Assembly (NCBI GenBank): GCA_032718475.1
Contig: JAUCBJ010007530.1
Location: forward strand, 1 to 27,319
Direction: 5' to 3'
From: Nemertoderma westbladi
Taxonomy: Eukaryota; Xenacoelomorpha; Nemertodermatida; Nemertodermatidae
Length of the DNA: 27,319 nt
In this document: positions 9,595 to 19,180 of the stretch, in pieces
Layout: the number at the start of each line of letters is the position of its first letter
How positions within the stretch are numbered: the stretch's first letter is position 1
The notes under the pieces: model-generated
Seen by the model: only the letters and a program-made list of their open reading frames with translations
What the model was told of the DNA's origin: nothing
Databases searched by the model: none
Program-made: the position numbers and the translations under genes

Positions 9595-9823
9595 GGCACC
9601 TGGCTGCATATGCAGCGGCACCTCGCTGTACCTATGCTATATGCAACGGCACCTGGCTGCATATGCAGCGGCAGATACCGCTGCCATAAATATGAAAACG
9701 CCTAGCGGCATTGCAGCTTGCCATCACCTTTTATGCAGTTAATTTGCAGCTAATAATGGCACATACAGTAGTGGCGGCACATAGTGGCTCTAAGCTGCAC
9801 CCAGGAGCAATGCAGCGGCATAC
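9595..9823. repeat. Cluster of GCAGCGGCA motifs with two palindromes
   Basis: The perfect 14-bp palindrome GCTGCATATGCAGC occurs at 9603-9616 and 9656-9669, each flanked by GGCACCTG on the left and GGCA on the right, giving a 53-bp period. Related words AGCGGCATTGCAGC, GTGGCGGCAC and TGCAGCGGCAT follow to about 9823. The cluster is GC-richer than its surroundings. No coding seen. Function unknown. Confidence 0.7.
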
Positions 9824-10253
9824 CAAAATCTAAAATGTTGAATTGCACCCATATGAAGATTATCTGGTTTTCTTTCACTTTTTTGACGAATTTTTTATTG
9901 AAATTTATTGAAATTTATATCTTATAACCTGTACAGAATACTTCTACGAATTCGTTTATTTTTTGGTTGGATTCAGCCCTTCTGTAACCAGTGTTATTAG
10001 TGAAAACCTAGTATCTGGTATGCATCACATGTGCCTAAAATTTGTAATAAAATGTATGATTATACTAACTGTACAGTACAGTATATTGTAACATTTTGCA
10101 TAGGAACCAATTTCAAATTGCTGCGAACGTGTTGTAATGGGGGGGGGGGGGGGGGGGGGGGGGGGCGACGAGCTGCAATTTAGCTAGGCGGTTTGGAATT
10201 AAATGTAAACTATATACAGTAGATGTGTCCATACAATCGAAACTACAGCCTTT
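9824..10253. other. AT-rich spacer with a 27-G homopolymer
   Basis: No gene seen. G is uninterrupted from 10139 to 10165. Such a run may be a true microsatellite or partly an assembly artefact; true length is uncertain. Confidence 0.75.
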
Positions 10254-11440
10254 TACTACTACTAGGATCGGCATGCTGCATTGCAGCTGCATTTTTAAGA
10301 ATGCTGTTCCGGCTTGTCAACAAAATTGCACCGCCACAACTCCCTATCACCCATGACATTTGCTAGATCTTCCGCATTTTCAAGGCCAGTGTCCTTTAAG
10401 ATGCGTCTCAAGAAAGTCATGGGCTGTCCACCATGCTTATTCACTCCATGAGGCTGCCAAAGTACAAGATTATGCACTGGCTGGTCCTCACGGCGAAAGC
10501 AATGTCCTGCAAAGCGGAGGCGATTTTGTATTAGTGTCAAGCTTGGGGGAACCAATGAGACACCTCCAATGTTATATAGTGTCTGGTTGGAGATGTGTGC
10601 ATTGTACTTGACACAATGAACCCGGCGTAGCATTCTTGTGAATGTGCCATCCAGAGATTTGGTGTCCTCAGCAGTTAGAGCCAGCATGGACTCCCGTAGA
10701 GGAGTACTGGAACTACTGCTGCTCTAAATAATCGGACCTTAAGTTTCCGATTAATTCTCGGTGACTTCCAAATCCTGGAAAGCCTATTCAATCAAGGCTG
10801 CCCATGCCTTTCCCTTACGTATTCGAAGGTCCTCACCTGACTTCCGGATCCATGATCCCAGGTAACAGAAGTCGTCCACATGCTCAAGCATACAATCCTT
10901 TGAGCTTATGCTCATCCGATCAGAACTTGCTGAGGACTTTCAAAGTTAACTGTCAAAATTTTGACAGCCAGATGCCTGTCTTTCTTTTTTGATAATTCTT
11001 CAATTATCCTTCTAAGTGCCAAAATGGGCTCCATGGTCCCACGACCTTTACGGAACCCATTCTGATTTCCACGGAGCAGTCTCAATGGGATCCCTGATGC
11101 GATTTAATAGAATCCTATTGTATAGCTTTGCAGCAATCGAGATCAATGAGATTCCCCGAAAAGAACCATAGAGTGTTAGGTTGCCCTTCTTGGGAACTGG
11201 CACCAACTTATTTGTTTTCATTTCTTGTGGGACTCTTGTTGTTCGGTACATGTCTACTATGATGGGATAGATGAGCTTTAAACACTCAGGTATTTTAAAG
11301 ACCTCAGGGGGAACACCATCTACTCCACTGGTACGATTGGTCTTAATGCTCTTTGCAGCAGTCTTTGCATTGCGTAGAACAATAGTCGTAAAAGAAATCA
11401 ATAACGTTTCAATTTGTTCTGGCTGTCGTCCTGTCACTAC
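10254..11440 (-). mobile_element. LINE-A copy with internal deletion (RTE-like non-LTR)
   Basis: Minus strand. The 3' end is a (TAG)n tail at about 10254-10264. Residues encoded at 10295-10687 form the conserved C-terminal region (TRMLRRVHCVKYNAHISNQ, RFAGHCFRRE, LANVMGDRELWRCNFVDKP). Residues at 11048-11437 are the N-terminal RT part (NRTSGVDGVPPEVFK, KLVPVPKKGNL, GISLISIAAKLYNRILL). The catalytic middle of RT is missing: compared with the 19326-20599 copy, about 427 bp are deleted, with the junction at the perfect 18-bp palindrome 10950-10967. The 5' end stops near 11440 with no endonuclease. Established: such words occur in RTE-superfamily elements; exact clade not fixed. Inactive. Confidence 0.9.
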
Positions 11441-11592
11441 AATACAGTACTTTACTCATGTATAAGCTGTACTGTGACGTGTATAACTGATGTGCCATAT
11501 GTATATGTAAAATATCGTCAATAACTACATAATAGTAGTTAGCACATGGTGTACTTAAGTAGATTTGCATTCAATAACTCACCGATGGACTT
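11441..11592. other. Short AT-rich spacer before a candidate promoter
   Basis: No feature seen beyond ACTGTAC words. It lies between the LINE-A copy and the TATATAA box at 11593. Confidence 0.4.
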
Positions 11593-11713
11593 TATATAAC
11601 GGCTGTGCTGTGCTGAGAAAGAGTTATCAACACTTTATTATTTTAGCTGCTGTGTTTGATGTTTATACGGTTGTGTTTGACGACGCTTTATAGGGTTGAG
11701 CGGCTTATTACAG
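11593..11713 (+). promoter_or_regulatory. Candidate TATA promoter and non-coding first exon
   Basis: TATATAA lies at 11593-11599, and a consensus splice donor CAG|GTGAGA ends a possible exon at 11713. A start site about 30 bp after the TATA box would give an exon of about 85 bp with no coding potential. The next strong acceptor on this strand that leads into coding is at 13747. Inference: this could be the untranslated first exon of the glycosyltransferase gene. Both signals are short and could be chance. Confidence 0.25.
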
Positions 11714-11825
11714 GTGAGATAATGTTCACAAATGGAAATGTCAAAACCGAAGGAAATTGTTTTTACTCTAAAAGGTGTCTGTCCGTAGCGACAAACTAAA
11801 GGACTTCTAAATGACCAAAAAATAA

Positions 11826-11982
11826 TTTATGGTCGACCTCTCGACCAAAAATTAATTTATGATGGACCATCAATTGTTTTGTGGTCGACCATAAATAATA
11901 ATGAAAAAAGATGGTGCTAGCGCTATTCGCAACGAGAATGACATCTCGCGGCGAGAATGCATTTTCGTAACGAGATTCTCGC
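11826..11982. repeat. Two inverted repeats (GGTCGACC and GCGAGAAT)
   Basis: A perfect 13-bp inverted repeat TTTATGGTCGACC (11826-11838) faces GGTCGACCATAAA (11883-11895), with another small palindrome GATGG-A-CCATC between them. A second pair, GCGAGAAT (11951-11958) and ATTCTCGC (11975-11982), sits in a stretch where CGAGAA-type words recur five times. It may be a foldback or MITE remnant. Confidence 0.6.
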
Positions 11983-12049
11983 ATCGAGAACGACATTTCA
12001 TTTGACCAGAACGGCGCCCCATAGCCGATAATTTTAACCCCTCCCACCT

Positions 12050-13747
12050 TTATAAATCATTTCTATTTTTTGTGATTTCAGGTTCAGGTTCAGGTTCAGT
12101 TTCATTGAATTGTTAAGGTCTAGAGTACTAGACCAATAACACAAAATTATTCCCACCAATAACCACCAAACATAATACTTTAAGTATGAAGGAAGAACTA
12201 CTAACAAATAACAGAACTGAGCTGATCTGGTTGCCTAGCAGCAGCAAATGCAAATGCGAACACTGCACTCATACAATCCAGCAATCCACAATCAATCCTA
12301 GTACCGGTCAGCCAGTACAACAGTACCGGCCAGCCAGTACAACAGCAGAATAACTTTAACTCTACTGACGGACTGAGTGTAGAATTGTCCAGTCCATCCA
12401 TGGCCATGGCCTAGTCTTCTAGTCAACTAGTAAATTATCTTTATTAGTTTTTTTTTTAAATAGGCCTAGGCCTATATTTTATCACTAGTCTTACAAATTG
12501 ATAGGATATTGTATTTCAAAATAATCAGATAATACACAGTTGTAAAATGTAAAAATGCAAATACAAAACAAAACATGAAAGACAGAAAGACACTATTTCT
12601 ATTGTGCCAAAATGCAAAATGAAGGCGTACCGTCAGACCGTAATTGTTTATGACTAAATATAACAACTACAGACCTAACTACAGAACTATGTAGGCCTAT
12701 AAGCGACGACATGTGATATCGTTGTATTGAGGAGACCGAACCGGTCTCCAGTCTCACTCAATGCTGCTGACAATCCCTAGGCCTAGCCTACACTCGTTGT
12801 TGGTTCTACGACGACGACGCCATGCCATCATCAGTTCACCGATTTTAGTTGCCAACTAGCCCCGACTGCTAGCCAACCAAACCCCTATACTGCTGTACTG
12901 CTGTCAACGTCTGAACGTTGTACGAACGGTGCTCGAAGGTTGTATCCCGACTCCAATCGATGTTTAACGGCTGCAGTGGGTCATGGCAACTTGCGGGGTT
13001 CCGGTGTATTGTATCTGCCGGAGTTCTCTGCAGTCGATGAGATAACATCATCCCGTCAGCCCGTTGAGGGAATTTCCCGCTTGTAATTTCTTCTGTCGTA
13101 ATTATAAAGTGCGCCACTTTAATTTCTAATATGCCTGTTTCCTACTTCCCTTTCAAATTGTATTGTTCCACGTTTTTTATTTCCAAATTTCAGCAGAAAT
13201 TAGGCCTACCAATTACAACATAATAATAATAATTATTATAAATAATAGTTCTAATGTACACCTTCGGTTTTTAGCTAAGCCTTTTAGACAAACACGTAGG
13301 CCTAGTTCTGTAGTATTATTCACTTTATATTACACAAATTTATTCGCTTTATGTTATGTTACAGTACAAATTATGTTTTTTTTAAAGTAAGACGCTTCAT
13401 AATGGAGGATAAGCCATAACGCAAAGTAGCTTATTCATAAACGAAGCTTATTTCTTATTTCTCCATTGTGAACCGGGTTAATTCTTTGTAGTTTCAGTTT
13501 ATCTTTAACTTTTTTAACATTAACTTAATTTCTCGTATCATCACAACACATACTGACATATATTTAATAATTAATAATTACTCATTATTCATTTTTAATG
13601 CTCTCTTGACTAGTGTGGATGACTAGTTCTATATGATTCACTGAATAGGCAATAAATAAGTTTAATTGACTGTATTTTTCACTAAAATTTTATTTTGTTT
13701 TAATTCAATTTTTCTTTATATATACATTTATGTTTTCTTTATTTTAG
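12050..13747. other. Non-coding stretch upstream of the GT17 exon
   Basis: Contains four tandem CAGGTT-like hexamers (12078-12101), a 22-bp direct repeat AGTACCGG(T/C)CAGCCAGTAC at 12300 and 12322, a GC-richer island 12720-13100, a TATAAAG at about 13105, and an AAT/ATA microsatellite near 13220-13250. The 82-codon minus-strand frame at 12869-13117 has no recognisable domain and is not called. If the exon model is right, this is mostly intron. Confidence 0.5.
13725..13747 (+). promoter_or_regulatory. 3' splice acceptor before the GT17 coding exon
   Basis: A T-rich tract (TATGTTTTCTTTATTTTAG) ends in AG at 13746-13747, 35 nt before the chosen ATG. It explains why the open frame upstream encodes only a hydrophobic, Tyr/Ile/Phe-rich, start-less stretch. 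Confidence 0.6.
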
Positions 13748-13782
13748 ACGCTAAAAAACCTGCGTATAATATATTACTACCA

Positions 13783-15207
13783 ATGAGGAACCGCGCTACT
13801 GTGTACTATATATTTATCACAGTTGTCGTCATGGCCCTGTTGGGTTATTTCGGTATCGCTTACGTTTACCAACTGCGATCTGCCATAATCAGACATATTG
13901 ACCAGGAAAATTTCATTGGTCCGTATATTACAAAAGATGGGCTCACATCTTCCGATGACAACGTTGATCCAATAAAAAAGAAAATTAAAGAGGAAAACAA
14001 ACATAATACGGATACCGGTACCGCAAGAAACATTTCATTGTCGGCCAATTCGCGTATAAACAGAAGTTATTGCCCAACAAATAATCAATTAATTGATATT
14101 TCCGCTTCGAAAGTTTCCCTTACCACAGAGATTGGTGGACATTATTGCCTTACAGAGGGAACCGATATCCCTCAAAGTCTCGAGATCAATCGATGTGTTT
14201 GTACGGAGGAATGGAGTGGCCCTCATTGCGACATTCCTGACTTCCTAAACAGATATAATCATATAAAAAACGTACATTTTAGAAAAACCCCAAGACGCGT
14301 AATTAACGCTTTTCCAATAAATGCTGAATTCGATATGGTTCGCGCGCGTTTCTCAGAATTGTCTGGTTTAGTTGACGCTTATGTAATAGTGGAATCCAAT
14401 TACACCATGAATGGATCCTCTAAACCTCTGTATCTAAGAGACAAACTGGAATCTGGAATGTTCGCGGAGGATCGCCATCGAATAGTTTACGTTTGTTTGA
14501 ATTCCTACCCCCCGGACGCCGACTACGACGGCTGGATCTCGCAAGATCTAACGCGAAACTCCCTGGGAAAAATCGGTGTGGCTGAAAACCTAGCCGGGTG
14601 GCGTGATGATGATTGGTTTATCCTTAATGACGCAGACGAAATACCTCGGAGAGAGTTGATTTTATTTCTTAAGTCTCACGACAACATTACTTCTCCGATT
14701 ATTTTATTCTACCAAACTACTATATACGGATTCTTTTGGAGACAAAAGACTTCGGCGGAGGTATTTTCTGTTGCGCCTATAAGTTACCTTGCGGAATCTT
14801 TAGATTACCAATCAAACTTAGTTAGAAGAGATTTTAGCAGTCATGACTTTCAGAAAAAACTTGAGTTTCAGCGGAAACACCCTGATCTTCCGTTAAAGGA
14901 GTGGACCGCCGGGACGATGGCGTATCCAGCTGGGTGGCATTGTTCGTGGTGCGCCACACCAGAGGGGATTCGTTGGAAGCTCGTATCAGCGGCTAATAGC
15001 GACCCGCCCCGGTGGGGCGACTACAAGGATAAACTCGATCTCGAATATATCAAAGAGTTAATTCGAGTTGGGGGTTGGTTCGACAGTGACGCTAATGTTG
15101 GCACCTTTGAACCCGCCAAGCCCTCGAAACATTACGCCCCGAAATATTTCACGAGGAACTTAGAGGAGTTTTCATATTTATTGCGTAATCCTTATACTAA
15201 AAGATAA
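13783..15207 (+). CDS. MGAT3: MGAT3-like GT17 beta-1,4-N-acetylglucosaminyltransferase
   Basis: Known for the family: MGAT3 transfers GlcNAc in beta-1,4 linkage to the core mannose of N-glycans (bisecting GlcNAc) in the Golgi. Seen: 474 residues (human MGAT3 is a little longer). Type II topology: short basic start MRNRATVY, then a membrane segment at about 9-29; a Lys/Glu-rich stem; an EGF-like half-motif with Cys122, Cys138, Cys140, Cys149 (CVCTEEWSGPHCD); then the GT17 domain from about residue 170, with FILNDADEIPRR (acidic DADE at 283-286) and WHCSWC at 385-390. Several N-X-S/T sequons (NIS, NRS, NYT, NGS, NIT). Start: the first ATG after a good splice acceptor (Py-rich tract, AG at 13746-13747); the frame upstream of it lacks an ATG and reads as intron. 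All catalytic-domain coding is in one exon. One-to-one orthology with vertebrate MGAT3 is not shown, so the symbol is family-level. Confidence 0.92.
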   Translation: MRNRATVYYIFITVVVMALLGYFGIAYVYQLRSAIIRHIDQENFIGPYITKDGLTSSDDNVDPIKKKIKEENKHNTDTGTARNISLSANSRINRSYCPTNNQLIDISASKVSLTTEIGGHYCLTEGTDIPQSLEINRCVCTEEWSGPHCDIPDFLNRYNHIKNVHFRKTPRRVINAFPINAEFDMVRARFSELSGLVDAYVIVESNYTMNGSSKPLYLRDKLESGMFAEDRHRIVYVCLNSYPPDADYDGWISQDLTRNSLGKIGVAENLAGWRDDDWFILNDADEIPRRELILFLKSHDNITSPIILFYQTTIYGFFWRQKTSAEVFSVAPISYLAESLDYQSNLVRRDFSSHDFQKKLEFQRKHPDLPLKEWTAGTMAYPAGWHCSWCATPEGIRWKLVSAANSDPPRWGDYKDKLDLEYIKELIRVGGWFDSDANVGTFEPAKPSKHYAPKYFTRNLEEFSYLLRNPYTKR

Positions 15208-15215
15208 TTTGGAGC

Positions 15216-15280
15216 AATAAACAAAAAAGTGAGCCCATGATGTAATTCCATTTCTACTGAATGAAATCCCATGAAATAAA
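15216..15280 (+). terminator. Polyadenylation signals after the GT17 gene
   Basis: AATAAA occurs at 15216-15221, nine bases after the stop, and again at 15275-15280; further AATAAA-type words occur near 15342 and 15425. The first would give an unusually short 3' UTR, so the second or a later one may be used. Confidence 0.5.
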
Positions 15281-15510
15281 ATGTTACAGGTAGACATTTT
15301 CATCAGGAATCTAGGAAACCGTGTTTGCTAAACGCTATTGTAAATAAATAGCATTAAATTTTGCTTGATATCGTCAAAAACCAGGGAGAACGTGATGTTT
15401 TGACAAAAAAATGATATCAAATGTCAATAAAAGTTAATATGTTATATACCAAATGGAAGCTCGACATTTTGTCTATAAATTTTAAGAATCATCATAGTCT
15501 ATAGATGTAT
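15281..15510. other. AT-rich 3' UTR or spacer
   Basis: No gene seen. It runs from the GT17 polyadenylation signals to the truncated start of a LINE-A copy. Confidence 0.5.
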
Positions 15511-16054
15511 AGCCTTGAATAGGCTTTCCAGGATTTGGAAGTCACCGAGAATTAATCGGAAACTTAAGGTCCGATTATTTAGAGCAGCAGTAGTTCCAGT
15601 ACTCCTCTATGGGAGTTCATGCTGGGCTCTAACTGCTGAGGACACCAAATCTCTGGATGGCACATTCACAAGAATGCTACGCCGGGTTCATTGTGTCAAG
15701 TTCAATGCACACATCTCCAACCAGACACTATATAACATTGGAGGTGTCTCATTGGTTCCCCCAAGATTGACACTAGAACAAAATCGCCTCCGCTTTGCAG
15801 GACATTGCTTTCGCCGTGAGGACCTGCCAGTGCATAATCTTGTACTTTGGCAGCCTCATGGAGTGAATAAGCATGGTGGACAGCCCATGACTTTCTTGAG
15901 ACGCATCTTAAAGGACACTGGCCTTGAAGATGCGGATGATCTAGCAAATGTCATGGGTGATAGGGAGTTATGGCGGTGCAATTTTGTCGATAAGCCGGCA
16001 CAGCATTCTTAAAAATGCAGCTGCAATGCAGCATGCCGATCCTAGTAGTAGTAG
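15511..16054 (+). mobile_element. LINE-A 3' end, open frame plus (TAG)4 tail
   Basis: A 5'-truncated non-LTR insertion starting within codons for LNRLSRIWKSPRINRKL. An uninterrupted frame to the stop at 16010-16012 encodes the post-RT region: LFRAAVVPVLLYGSSCWALT, LDGTFTRMLRR, SNQTLYNIGGVSLVP, RFAGHCFRRED, HGGQPMTFLRRILKDTG, LANVMGDRELWRCNFVDKP. The 3' UTR is about 30 bp and ends in CCTAGTAGTAGTAGTAT. No RT catalytic motifs, so not autonomous. This is the cleanest 3' end of the family here and lies 0.3 kb downstream of the GT17 stop, in the same orientation. Confidence 0.92.
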
Positions 16055-16283
16055 TATACAGGAGATCCTGGAACATTTTGTTTTCTACTACACCACTAAA
16101 AATGTCCCCAATGGCAAAAATTGAATAACGACAATTGTGGTTAGAGGCACACCTTGACATTTCTTTTAAGAATCTGTAATTACTCAGCTGTAAAACACAC
16201 AAAAAACAATTATACAAATTCATCGAAAATTTTTGAAGATATGTGGGTTTGAAGAGCCTCAAATCGGGAGGGAAAACCATAAA
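16055..16283. other. Short spacer
   Basis: No supported feature; minus-strand frames here are in LINE-A antisense or AT-rich sequence. Confidence 0.4.
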
Positions 16284-16589
16284 CTGTCCCCTCCTGTAAC
16301 CAACGTTAAAGCTGATAGAATCGCATATAATTGGTACCTCGGTGAAACAATAACAGTTCTGAAATCCTCCTTGAAAATGCTTTTATTTAATGTAATGTTC
16401 ATACGCAGCTCATTTATAATGTGTGTTTGGCAGTGTCAGTCGTACCATAAAACGTCCCCCCACCTGTAACAGCCTGTAACCGGACTCCCATTACATTTAC
16501 ATGGAAGGTTACAGGAAGACAAATGTCCCACGCCTGTATCCAATTATCCTAAAATATGTATTAAAATAATGGTTACAGGAAGTGGACAG
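16284..16589. repeat. Small element with CTGTCC..CCTGTAACCA inverted ends
   Basis: The left end CTGTCCCCTCCTGTAACCA (16284-16302) is inverted at the right as TGGTTACAGGAAGTGGACAG (16570-16589). Between them the same kind of word recurs: plus at 16453-16470 and 16473-16481, minus at 16507-16515 (a perfect 9-bp hairpin with 16473-16481), plus at about 16526-16543. No coding. It resembles a 306-bp MITE or foldback element; target duplication not identified. Confidence 0.6.
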
Positions 16590-17079
16590 GAATGGACAAG
16601 CGCTTATTTTTTTATACAGATCATAATTAAGGTCGGCCAATATTCGCATTGAATTCTACGGACTCTGAGCTTTCAGAATATATATCATATGTTGGGTTTT
16701 GAGAAAATTTATTTTTTACAAAAAAATGGCTCTGGTTTTTCCCATTTTTCTGTATATCGCCCCATTTGTACAAATATATATTTTATAAGTTTTATATATT
16801 ATGTAAAATAAGTTATTAATATATATATATTATGTAAAATCATTGTTTTTATATCTATCTATATGGTTTATCCTAAACTATAAGCTTTTATATAAATAAC
16901 TATTAATTCCAACAAATCTTACTGATATTGAAACAGATTTTTCTTTCTAACTTTTTTGACCACCGCAACATCCTGCAACTGCTGTTCTTATCATCTCCAT
17001 CGTGATTTATTTCAAGGATTCTAAAACTTAAAGTCGTCGGAATTTCATGGGGAAATAGCTGACGACTGTTTGCGTTTTT
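16590..17079. other. AT-rich spacer
   Basis: TA-rich low complexity around 16770-16890. No gene. The far right may hold unrecognisable 3' sequence of the CR1-like fragment. Confidence 0.45.
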
Positions 17080-18062
17080 ACCTCTGGGCAACAGTTAGGT
17101 GGTGCCTAGGTTTGTAGTCTTTAATAAATCGTACTACTTTATTCTGAGCTACTTGTAATTTACATTTAAGCTGTTGGTTAAGCCTTCATACCAAGAAGAG
17201 CACGCATAGTCCATGTGACACTGTATTAAAGAATGCGGGAATCGGTGTTTAAACTATTTTTATTTTTGTATAGAAACCTAAGCCTACTGTTAACTTTCGA
17301 GAAAATACTTTTCACTGTGCTTTCTCCTGATAAGCAGTTATCCAATGTGGCGCCTAAATATTTAACTTCCTTTTTATTTTCAATCTTATGTCCATTTCTA
17401 GTGACTTCAAACTTAGTTACCTTCTTTAACTTTCTTTTGGAACAAAACAAAATACTTTCAGTCTTACCGTAGTGAATGGATAGCTTTTTATCAACCAACC
17501 ACTCATTACAGGACTCTAGAACTGCACTTAACTTTTGGTAAATATGGATAGGATTTTTATGAGAGAAAATAAGAGCACTGTCGTCGGCATATAAAATGAG
17601 TTTAAAATCGGGATCTATACTACTTATCATATTATTTACATAGCATACAAAAAGCAGAGGACCTAATATACTACCTTGCGGTACACCACAGGTAATCTCT
17701 TGTACAGTAGACTGCGATTTGCTACTGACTACAGTTTGACCTCTGTCTGACAGGTATGACTTGAACCAGTCTATAGAACCTACACCCATCAGGCCTAACT
17801 TACCAAGCAGAATTTCGTGATCTACAGTATCGAAAGCCTTTTGTAGGTCCAACATTACCATACCAGTATATAAACCCTTTGCGTTATTACATCTAATTGT
17901 ATCAGTTAAGTTAATAAGGCAGGTGTCTGTAGAATATGATTTACGAAAACCGGACTGAAGTTCATAGATCAGATTTAGCCTACTAAGATGTGCCTCCAGC
18001 TGTAGAAAAACAGAACGTTTTAGAGACAATACTTAAGATACTAACAGGTCTGTAATTACAGG
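17080..18062 (-). mobile_element. CR1/Jockey-like LINE fragment, RT domain nearly intact
   Basis: The minus-strand frame 17226-18029 encodes 267 residues of reverse transcriptase: [20 protein letters not shown], motif [15 protein letters not shown], motif [14 protein letters not shown], motif [13 protein letters not shown] with the catalytic YADD, then KYLGATLDN. Upstream, [11 protein letters not shown] lies in a different frame, so a one-base shift falls near 18020. Downstream of the stop at 17226-17228, words such as MDYACSSWYEG and LQVAQNKVVRFIKDYKP continue in shifting frames down to about 17080. Endonuclease and tail are missing. The word set fits CR1-like elements and is clearly unlike LINE-A. 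A dead copy with its catalytic core still readable. Confidence 0.9.
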
Positions 18063-18663
18063 GTTCGACATAACATCAGAAAATGGTTAAATTGGTCCTA
18101 ATAAATAATACTACAGTATTTCTATTAGGTTGCCACAAGTAGACAATATGTGGCGGTTGCGCCACAAGTAGACAATATGTGGCGGTTGCGCCACATATGT
18201 TGAATATTAGAGCTAATTAGAGCTAATATTAGAGCTATTAGAATTAAACTATTCTGTCAGAGTGGTTGAGTTTTACACGAGTTGGCAAGTTTCTAGTAGG
18301 CCTATGTATGTATGCCAACGCGACTGGCAACTCAACACATGAGGGCAGAATACCTGAATCTCGCTAAAGGAATTGAGTGGAAAAGAGTTTTATTTGTTGT
18401 AAGTCACTTTTATGTCAAAATCGTTAACAAGTTTAACAAAAAAGAACACTTTTTATGTCAACAAAAAAAGTAATGTTTCCATTACATTAATAACATTGCA
18501 TTTAAATGGATAATAGATTAAAGATATTTTCTAATACTAGGTAGTTTTTGCTAATTTTTTATAAATGTTATAGTGTTTATATATATAATGTTTGTACAGT
18601 AGGCCTACTATTTAATTAATGATAAAATTGTACCCTGCAAATAATTATTGCATATCGCTTGAT
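18063..18663. other. Spacer with a 29-bp tandem repeat
   Basis: At 18129-18200 the unit GGTTGCGCCACAAGTAGACA (with AATATGTGGC following) is repeated with a 29-bp period (starts 18129, 18155, 18184). Each unit has facing GCCACA and TGTGGC arms. TTAGAGCTAA words repeat at about 18205-18240. No gene seen. Confidence 0.65.
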
Positions 18664-18816
18664 CTGATAAAACCCCCTAAGTAGGAAAAAAACTCTGTTT
18701 AAGCACCTTCAATATGGGAATTAATTTCTGATAAAACCCCTTAAATTAGATATTAGGGGGTTTCTTATTAGTTAAATGTCAGAGGGACTTTTAATTATTC
18801 GTTCTGATAAAACCCC
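18664..18816. repeat. CTGATAAAACCCC motif cluster
   Basis: CTGATAAAACCCC occurs at 18664, 18728 and 18804, with an inverted TTAGGGGGTTT at about 18753. The same word returns at 21626, and inverted (ACTTAGGGGGTTTTGTC) at 21876-21892. The copy at 18664 continues as CCTAAGT, mirroring the 21876 copy. Confidence 0.65.
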
Positions 18817-19014
18817 CAAAATGCCCGTTTGCCACAATATGATAGGATAATTGGCCTTGAATTAATTAATGGAGTGAGTTTTGAAGTAGGTCTACGGTAT
18901 TAGTATTACATGAATAGGTTGCCTCTCAACACTTAACAGTATTTTTAAATAGCTGAAAATTTGTAATGCTTATTTTAACCTTTGGCGAAAATCTGGGGAG
19001 GGTGGTCCATTTAC

Positions 19015-19166
19015 ACTACTACTACTACTAGGGTCGGTACGTTACATTGCAGGTGCATTTTAAGAATGCTGTGTTGGCATGTCCACAAAATTGCAACGCC
19101 ACAAATCCCTATCACCCATGATATTTGCTGGATTATCCGCATCGTCAAGGCCAGTGTCCTTTGAGA
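19015..19166 (-). mobile_element. LINE-A 3'-end fragment with CTA/TAG tail
   Basis: On the minus strand the last codons and 3' UTR of LINE-A are recognisable (fragment matching the DDLANVMGDRELWRCNFVDKP region, then the GCAGCTGCAATG-like UTR), ending in five TAG units read as CTACTACTA at about 19016-19030. It breaks off at 19166 (AAGGCCAGTGTCCTTTGAGA) where minisatellite sequence begins. Confidence 0.85.
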
Positions 19167-19180
19167 TAAACGGGATCTTA

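Noticed and set aside
10360-10611. Plus-strand frames beginning MLDLPHFQGQC, also near 15702-15947 and 21205-21399
   Set aside because: They recur only because they are antisense to the conserved LINE-A coding region.
12869-13117. 82-codon minus-strand frame in a GC-richer island
   Set aside because: No recognisable family, no clear splice context; the island may be regulatory or an untranslated exon instead.
13666-13782. Longer start for the GT17 protein
   Set aside because: The upstream start is TTG, the sequence is a hydrophobic Tyr/Phe/Ile run over a polypyrimidine tract and ends in a splice acceptor; ATG 13783 gives a typical type II membrane start.
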